This document shows positions 37,965 to 42,046 of a stretch of DNA of 42,046 nt, piece by piece. The stretch's first letter is position 1. Each line of letters begins with the position of its first letter. The notes under the pieces were generated by a model. The model was not told the origin of the DNA, searched no databases, and was given only the letters and a program-made list of their open reading frames with translations. Source of the stretch: Gemmatimonadota bacterium. GTDB taxonomy: Bacteria; Gemmatimonadota; Gemmatimonadetes; Gemmatimonadales; Gemmatimonadaceae. Position numbers and translations under genes: made by a program. The stretch lies in assembly GCA_023249305.1 (NCBI GenBank), contig JAHFCU010000019.1, positions 1 through 42,046 of the forward strand, written 5' to 3'.

Positions 37965-38006
37965 GACGGTAGAGGGAAGACGGTAGACGGTAGACGGTAG
38001 ACGGTA
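37965..38006. repeat. GACGGTA heptamer repeats upstream of moxR
   Basis: Four perfect tandem GACGGTA units at 37979-38006 and one isolated copy at 37965-37971. They lie in the 126-base non-coding gap between moxR and the pseudouridine synthase gene. Another copy is found at 40896-40902. I see no promoter within them; the remaining gap holds only the palindromic CCCGCGGGG-like end near the rluB stop. Confidence 0.85.
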
Positions 38007-38082
38007 GAAGACTGATTACTGGAGCCGGACGGCAAACCGCTGCGTGTGACAGTCCCGCGGCGGATAGCGCGTGCGGGCCGTG

Positions 38083-38823
38083 TTACCCCGCGGGGGCATC
38101 GACGGGCACGCCGAGTGTGGCGATGACCGACAGTTCCTTCGCGGTGAGTGGTCGCGAGGCGCCCGGCGGCAACGATGCAAGTCGCACGGGACCGAACTGT
38201 GTACGCACGAGGCGACGCACCTCGAGACCGAGCGCCTCGCACAGGCGGCGCACCTCACGGTTACGCCCTTCACGAATGGTCAGGGTGAGGAGCCACTGCC
38301 GGTCGGCGCCTTGGGCGGCCTCCACGGCAATCGGTCGCACGAAGCCGTCATCGAGTTCAATGCCGGCACGCGCATGCCGTACGGCGGTGGGCACGTCGCC
38401 GCGAACGGTCACCACGTACGTGCGCTCGATCTCCGACGACGGATGCGTAAGGCGGTGCGCTGCCTCACCATCCGTTGTGAGCAGGAGCACGCCTTCGGTG
38501 AGATAGTCGAGCCGTCCGACGTAGGTGAGGCCCGGCACATCGGGGACGAGTTCAAAGACCGTGCGGCGGTCGCTGCCATCGGGGCGCGAGGTGAGCACGC
38601 CCGCCGGCTTGTGCAGCACGAGCCACGTTGGCTTCATGGGACGCGCCAGCGTCTTCCCATCCACCGTGATGACGTCGTGCGCCGGATCGACGCTCTGGCC
38701 GGTGCGCGCCACGGCGCCGTTGACGCGCACCCGGCCAGCCGCGACGAGCTCCTCGGCCTTACGGCGCGACGCGACGCCGGCGCGCGCGAGCGCGCGGTGA
38801 ATGCGCATCGCACCGCTCGTCAC
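38083..38823 (-). CDS. rluB: rRNA pseudouridine synthase (RsuA/RluB family)
   Basis: Makes a pseudouridine in rRNA. The 246-residue protein has an N-terminal S4 RNA-binding domain (RIHRALARAGVASRRKAEELVAAGRVRVNG) and the catalytic RLDYLTEGVLLLT, with the nucleophile Asp. Near the C-terminus is EGRNREVRRLCEALG, typical of RluB/RluE. It could also be RsuA or RluF, so the symbol is a best guess. Starts at GTG 38823 (GTGA overlap with scpB, GAGGA site) or ATG 38808. Confidence 0.9.
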   Translation of the reverse strand: MTSGAMRIHRALARAGVASRRKAEELVAAGRVRVNGAVARTGQSVDPAHDVITVDGKTLARPMKPTWLVLHKPAGVLTSRPDGSDRRTVFELVPDVPGLTYVGRLDYLTEGVLLLTTDGEAAHRLTHPSSEIERTYVVTVRGDVPTAVRHARAGIELDDGFVRPIAVEAAQGADRQWLLTLTIREGRNREVRRLCEALGLEVRRLVRTQFGPVRLASLPPGASRPLTAKELSVIATLGVPVDAPAG

Positions 38824-39395
38824 TTGTCCTCGTCGGAGTGGATGACTTGGTCGAGCGTTTCCGGCTCATGAACGCGAAGCGCGACGGCCAGTTCATCGGC
38901 GCGCGGCAGCTCCTCGAGATGGCGCAGCGCGAACTGCTCGAGGAACGCGTCCGTCGTGCCGTAGAGCAGCGGGCGGCCGAGCGCCTCGGAGCGACCGACG
39001 ATGTCGATGAGCCCGCGTTCGTGCAGTGACTTGAGCACGCTCCCCACGTCCACGCCGCGGATCTCCTCGATCTCGGCGCGGCCGATCGGCTGACGATAGG
39101 CGACGATCGCCAGCGTCTCCAGCGCCGCCGGCGAGAGGCGCCGCGGCCGCAGCGCCAACTGCGCGCGCTCGATGGCCTCGGTGTACTCGGGGCGTGTCAG
39201 GATCTGCCAGCCGCCGCCGGCATCCACGAGCTCGACGGCGTGGCCGTCCACGTCGTAGTGCTCGCGCAGCTCATCGAGCGCGGCCTGCACCGCGGCCGGT
39301 GATGCTTCGGCGTCGAGTGCGGCGAGCTCCTCGGTGGGAATGGGACGCGGGCTCGCGAAGAGCGCCGCCTCAAGCAGCTTCGCCAGCGAATTCAC
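38820..39395 (-). CDS. scpB: Segregation and condensation protein B
   Basis: A winged-helix partner of ScpA in the bacterial condensin (SMC-ScpA-ScpB). The 191-residue protein shows LLEAALFASPRPI, RPRRLSPAALETLAIVAYRQPI, GVDVGSVLKSLHERGLI and the GRPLLYGTT end, the ScpB profile. The start was placed at GTG 39395 after GGAG; upstream residues in the frame are antisense to scpA. It overlaps the end of scpA by 26 nt. SMC itself is not in the window. Confidence 0.93.
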   Translation of the reverse strand: MNSLAKLLEAALFASPRPIPTEELAALDAEASPAAVQAALDELREHYDVDGHAVELVDAGGGWQILTRPEYTEAIERAQLALRPRRLSPAALETLAIVAYRQPIGRAEIEEIRGVDVGSVLKSLHERGLIDIVGRSEALGRPLLYGTTDAFLEQFALRHLEELPRADELAVALRVHEPETLDQVIHSDEDK

Positions 39396-40143
39396 GGCGG
39401 ATCTCCACGGAGGCAAAGGGTCGGGGCTGAGCCAGGCGCAGCTCGCCGCGGCGGGCGAGCTCGAGCAACGCGAGGAGGCCCGACAGCACCTCCCACGGCT
39501 CGGCGCCCGGCGGGACGACATCGCGGAACCGCGCGACGTCGCGCAACGCGATCACGGCGCGCACGACTTCCATGAAACCATCCACGTCGATCGGCCGCGA
39601 GATCACGTCGTGCACCTCGGGCTGCTGCGCGTGGCGGAGCACCCGGTCCACGGCGGCGAGCAGTTCGCCCAGCGAGAGCGCGAGCGGTGCCTGCACGACC
39701 GGCACCAGCGACGCGGGAACGAACGAACGGGCGAACCGGTTGCGCCGGTCCTCGCCGAGGCGCTCGAGAACGTCCACGACCTCGCGCATTTGCTGGTACT
39801 CGAGCAGGCGGCGCACAAGCTCGGCGCGAGGATCCTCCCAGCTTTCTTCGCTGTCAGGACGCGGCAGGAGCATTTGCGCCTTGATGCGCAGCAGGCGCGC
39901 CGCCATTTCGAGGTACTCCGCGGCCTCGTCGAGTTTCAACTGGTGCATGCGCCCGATGAACTGCTGACAGATGCGCGCGACGGGGATGTCGTAGATGTCC
40001 ACCTTCTCGTCGCGGATCAGCGAGAGCAGCAGGTCGAGCGGTCCGCTGTAGTGCGGCAGGTCGACGACGAATCCCGGCCCGGCGATGCCGCCCGCGCCGC
40101 TGGCATCAGCCGGCGTGTGGGGTGCAGAGTGATCGGTCGTCAC
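39370..40143 (-). CDS. scpA: Segregation and condensation protein A
   Basis: The kleisin subunit that bridges the SMC ATPase heads. The 257-residue protein shows FVVDLPHYSGPLDLLLSLIRDEKVDIYDI and YLEMAARLLRIKAQMLLP, the two strongest ScpA motifs. Length is normal. The start is GTG 40143 (GTGA overlap with the M50 gene); a frame open another 174 codons upstream is antisense to that gene. Confidence 0.94.
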   Translation of the reverse strand: MTTDHSAPHTPADASGAGGIAGPGFVVDLPHYSGPLDLLLSLIRDEKVDIYDIPVARICQQFIGRMHQLKLDEAAEYLEMAARLLRIKAQMLLPRPDSEESWEDPRAELVRRLLEYQQMREVVDVLERLGEDRRNRFARSFVPASLVPVVQAPLALSLGELLAAVDRVLRHAQQPEVHDVISRPIDVDGFMEVVRAVIALRDVARFRDVVPPGAEPWEVLSGLLALLELARRGELRLAQPRPFASVEIRREFAGEAA

Positions 40144-40826
40144 GTGGTCCACGGGCTGAGAATGATGTGTGGAGCGACGAGGTTGACGGCGAAGCGGTCG
40201 AGCCACAACGCCGGGGCCATCCAGGCGTTCAGGATAGGTCCTCCAAACATGAGGATCAGGATGAGAATGACGAAGCCGTAACGCGCCATTCGCTGGTAGC
40301 TCACCGCCAACTTCACGGGCAGGAAATGCTTGACGACATGCGAGCCGTCGAGCGGCGGCAGCGGCATCAGATTGAAGACCGCGAGCAGCAAGTTGATGAA
40401 GATGCCGAGGCGGAACATCAGCTGGACGAGCGCGAGCGAGTCGCTCGCCGGGGGCAGGACGCGCGCCAGGAGTCCCAGGCCGATGATCGCCGGAACGAGG
40501 AGCGCTGCCAAGAGCAGGTTCGTGGCGATGCCGGCGAGCGAGACGATGATGTCCCCGCGCCGGTAGTTGTGGTAGTTGCGCGGGTTGACGGGCACTGGCT
40601 TGGCACCGCCAAGCGCCATACCCGTCGTGTAGAGCATGATTGCCGGGAGGATGATCGTCATCCACGGGTCAATGTGCCGCAGTGGATTCCAACTGAGCCG
40701 GCCGAGCATCAGCGCGGTATCATCACCCTGAAGGTGAGCCGCGTAGCCGTGCGCATACTCGTGCGCGACCATGGCAAACAGGAGCACCGGCGCGCCGAGC
40801 AGGAGCTGAATGGCCTTGGGGGTCAC
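40140..40826 (-). CDS. M50-family site-2-type membrane protease
   Basis: A 228-residue intramembrane metalloprotease-like protein with the zinc motif HEYAHG near residue 22, then six or so hydrophobic segments and the second motif PPLDGSHV, in which the Asp completes the metal site. This is the small M50 type without PDZ domain, common next to scpAB. Substrate is unknown. The start is GTG 40826, the first gene of the M50-scpAB-rluB set. Confidence 0.9.
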   Translation of the reverse strand: MTPKAIQLLLGAPVLLFAMVAHEYAHGYAAHLQGDDTALMLGRLSWNPLRHIDPWMTIILPAIMLYTTGMALGGAKPVPVNPRNYHNYRRGDIIVSLAGIATNLLLAALLVPAIIGLGLLARVLPPASDSLALVQLMFRLGIFINLLLAVFNLMPLPPLDGSHVVKHFLPVKLAVSYQRMARYGFVILILILMFGGPILNAWMAPALWLDRFAVNLVAPHIILSPWTT

Positions 40827-41147
40827 GGTCGTCGCCGGGGGTGGAAGAGGCCCATCGCGGGCAGTCAGACTCTAAGGTATTGGGGCGGAGACACGGACGG
40901 TAGATGAGACTGGAGCTGGAATCCGGAGGCTGATTGGGGATCTGGATTCCGGATCGCGATGGCGGATTGAGGATGTGGATTTCGACCAGCGATGGCCTAC
41001 GAGTGAACGGCAGGAAATCGCAACTCCGGATCCGAATTCGCGATCGGAGTTCGGAATCCGGATTTCCGATCCTCAATCGCTTTCAACTGCGTGGGTAGTG
41101 GGCCAGTTTAGATTTGACTAAGCGGGAGAACGTGTTAGAGTAGCGGT
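40827..41147. repeat. 321-bp non-coding spacer rich in ATCCGGA/GGATTCCGG words and inverted repeats
   Basis: No gene was found here. Recurrent words appear at 40918-40927 (GGAATCCGGA), 40944-40955 (GGATTCCGGATC), 41024-41040 (CTCCGGATCCGAATTCG) and 41052-41071. Inverted pairs include GATTGAGGAT (40965-40974) with ATCCTCAATC (41069-41078). AACTCCG (41022-41028) with CGGAGTT (41045-41051) forms a near-palindrome of 30 bp. One GACGGTA heptamer is at 40896-40902. A candidate promoter lies at the right end. Confidence 0.6.
41114..41141 (+). promoter_or_regulatory. Candidate promoter for the 41148 gene, likely leaderless
   Basis: TTGACT (41114-41119) and TAGAGT (41136-41141) are 16 bases apart. 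Counting about seven bases on, transcription would start at or next to the ATG at 41148, which has no Shine-Dalgarno. That would make the mRNA leaderless. Confidence 0.5.
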
Positions 41148-41384
41148 ATGCCTACGCGCCCAAGGAAGACGCCAGCCGACGTGAACGCCAATGCCGTGCG
41201 AGTGGCACGGATCGCGACCCGTGAGCCTGAGCCTGTTGCCATGACGAAGAGTGAGCTGGCACGAGCGTTGGGAGCGTTGGGGGCGAGTAAGGGCGGGAAG
41301 GCGCGAGCGGCGGCGCTGACGGCCAGGGAACGGAGTGCGATTGCGCGGAAGGCGGCCGAGAAGCGGTGGAATGATGCCCCGTAA
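41148..41384 (+). CDS. Small basic hypothetical protein
   Basis: A 78-residue, Ala/Arg/Lys-rich protein of unknown function. Its C-terminal half reads SKGGKARAAALTARERSAIA followed by RKAAEKRW, a pattern I know from many short, unannotated proteins, often near mobile elements; it may bind DNA. It lies 13 nt into the next gene's start region and has a promoter but no ribosome-binding site. A long antisense open frame (41135-41614) was judged a shadow. Confidence 0.55.
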   Translation: MPTRPRKTPADVNANAVRVARIATREPEPVAMTKSELARALGALGASKGGKARAAALTARERSAIARKAAEKRWNDAP

Positions 41385-41652
41385 GAATCCAGCGCGGTTA
41401 TATCCGCTCTCCGAAATGCACGTCTTGTCCGTTCTTGAACCGATATGGGAATCTCATCCTGACGGTCACGGCGGCTATAGGCCGATTGCCGAGGGAGACC
41501 GGGGCGACGTATCCATCCCGTGCCCGCATTGCGGCAAGACCCTTGCCCGCGAGGCCACTCCAGAGGTGATTGACCGCTCATTCTTCCAGTGTCCGAACTG
41601 CAAGCGACAGTCACGGGGTACCGAGCCCAAACGCGAACCCCTCGGGCACTAG
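41371..41652 (+). CDS. Small zinc-ribbon hypothetical protein
   Basis: A 93-residue protein (or 92 from the second of two adjacent ATGs, at 41374) that overlaps the previous gene by 14 nt. It contains IPCPHCGKTLAREATPEVI and FFQCPNCKRQ, two CPxC knuckles about 26 residues apart, as in zinc ribbons. Function is unknown; nucleic-acid binding is possible. It is probably co-transcribed with the 41148 gene. The lower GC near its start and the lack of familiar neighbours suggest acquired DNA. Confidence 0.55.
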   Translation: MMPRKNPARLYPLSEMHVLSVLEPIWESHPDGHGGYRPIAEGDRGDVSIPCPHCGKTLAREATPEVIDRSFFQCPNCKRQSRGTEPKREPLGH

Positions 41653-41820
41653 CGAAGCCATCTTGTGCGGGTCAACCAAGTACGAGCCAGTCGGAGGGAG
41701 CGGCTGGCTCCTCGTAATGTACCAGCACACAGCGTCCGTATCGTCCGTCACGCCGTCCCCAATCAAGCGAGCAGGCGTTTCTGTCTCTTGGGTATTGACA
41801 ATGCTTGCCCGGGCACGCAT
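41611..41820 (-). CDS. Possible small protein with pectate-lyase-like DGVTDDT signature
   Basis: About 69 residues from ATG 41820, reading IGDGVTDDTDAVCWYI then LPPTGSYLVDPHKM. The pair DGVTDDTxA and LPPxGxYLV is the opening of many pectate-lyase/tail-spike beta-helix proteins and of small phage proteins, and is unlikely by chance. There is no ribosome-binding site before 41820, and the end overlaps the zinc-ribbon gene by 42 nt head-on. It may be a truncated remnant or a genuine miniature protein; an in-frame TTG upstream of DGVTDDT is another possible start. Confidence 0.4.
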   Translation of the reverse strand: MRARASIVNTQETETPARLIGDGVTDDTDAVCWYITRSQPLPPTGSYLVDPHKMASLVPEGFAFGLGTP

Positions 41821-41823
41821 ATT
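41795..41823 (+). promoter_or_regulatory. Candidate promoter for the transposase gene
   Basis: A perfect TTGACA (41795-41800) is followed after 17 bases by CATATT (41818-41823). The predicted start falls at the ATG (41831), yet an AGGAG site lies at 41824-41828. Either the transcript is leaderless or the true promoter is elsewhere. No other sites were seen in 41653-41794. Confidence 0.45.
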
Positions 41824-41830
41824 AGGAGCC

Positions 41831-42046
41831 ATGAACCAACTCTCCGTGGAACGTCGCGCCGCGGTCCTTGCGGCCTTGGTTGAGGGGGCGTCGGTGCGGG
41901 CCGCTGGCCGAATAGCCGGGGCCGCGAAAGGCACCGTTTTGAAGCTCTTGGCCGAAGTCGGAACGGCCTGTCTCGACTACCAGCGCCGCGTTTTGGTCAA
42001 TCTCCCGTGCAAGCGCATTGAGGCGGACGAGATTTGGTCCTTTGTG
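41831..42046 (+). CDS. IS1-family-like transposase, 3' end beyond window
   Basis: Seventy-two codons remain open to the window edge. The N-terminal segment ERRAAVLAALVEGASVRAAG, with GTVLKLL, is a helix-turn-helix, and CKRIEADEIWSFV resembles the start of the IS1-type catalytic core (D-E-x-W-S). AGGAG lies five bases from the ATG. Terminal inverted repeats cannot be judged because only the left side is visible and no clear repeat is seen there. The neighbouring small genes may be passengers or unrelated. Confidence 0.8.
   Translation, partial: MNQLSVERRAAVLAALVEGASVRAAGRIAGAAKGTVLKLLAEVGTACLDYQRRVLVNLPCKRIEADEIWSFV

Noticed and set aside
37979-38006. GACGGTA array as a CRISPR array
   Set aside because: Unit is only 7 bp with no spacers and no cas genes nearby.
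41135-41614. Minus-strand open frame of 159 codons in the accessory edge
   Set aside because: Antisense to two small genes, with no recognised motif and no ribosome-binding site.

Overview
The window is a high-GC bacterial chromosome segment of about 42 kb. It is mostly core housekeeping genes, nearly all on the minus strand and tightly packed, with many 1-4 nt ATGA, GTGA or TGATG stop/start overlaps. Several traits together suggest Gemmatimonadota or a close relative: a bacillithiol-type BshA, a CIRCE-controlled groESL operon, a MoxR/DUF58/Bat locus, a histidine kinase with an HQLGTPL box, and odd heptamer and ATCCGGA-rich spacers. This is inferred from gene content; no 16S or other marker was available.

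Layout by region. (1) 1-2253: secD-secF, cut at the left edge, with a candidate promoter upstream of secD. (2) 2348-9718: the rimP-nusA-ylxQ-infB-rbfA-truB-ribF operon for translation and transcription factors. It is read leftwards from a near-consensus promoter (TTGACG-17-TATAAT) and has an intrinsic-terminator hairpin in its short leader, so it looks attenuated. YlxR is absent between nusA and ylxQ. (3) 9766-11744: pgeF and murA. MurA carries Asp in place of the usual catalytic Cys, which predicts fosfomycin insensitivity. (4) 11835-13632, plus strand: a membrane-anchored coiled-coil protein with an Arg/Gly tail, then a secreted zinc-dependent phospholipase-C-like protein. (5) 13664-18954, minus: lipoprotein, serS, an orphan histidine kinase and pcrA.

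(6) 19066-21736, plus: a roadblock/LC7 protein, a single-domain response regulator, a GDP-mannose pyrophosphorylase and a WalJ-like metallo-hydrolase. The set ends at a 13-bp bidirectional terminator shared with (7) 21877-23844, groES-groEL, with CIRCE and a promoter upstream. (8) 24077-30236, minus: mutL, miaA, bshA, uppP, birA and coaX (repair, tRNA modification, bacillithiol, undecaprenyl recycling, biotin, CoA). (9) 30267-37956, minus: moxR, DUF58, a BatD-like protein, batA, a batB-batC fusion and a batD-batE fusion. The last two reduce a usual five-gene set to two polypeptides. (10) 38083-40826, minus: an M50 protease, scpA, scpB and an rRNA pseudouridine synthase.

(11) 40827-42046: the only accessory-looking stretch. 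A repeat-rich spacer is followed by two small plus-strand genes, a possible minus-strand miniature protein with a DGVTDDT signature, and the start of an IS1-like transposase that runs off the window.

I found no rRNA, tRNA or CRISPR array. No single locus is convincingly a wholly new system. The best leads are the rimP leader attenuator, the MurA active-site swap, the fused Bat locus, the roadblock/regulator/manC cluster and the mobile edge at the right end.
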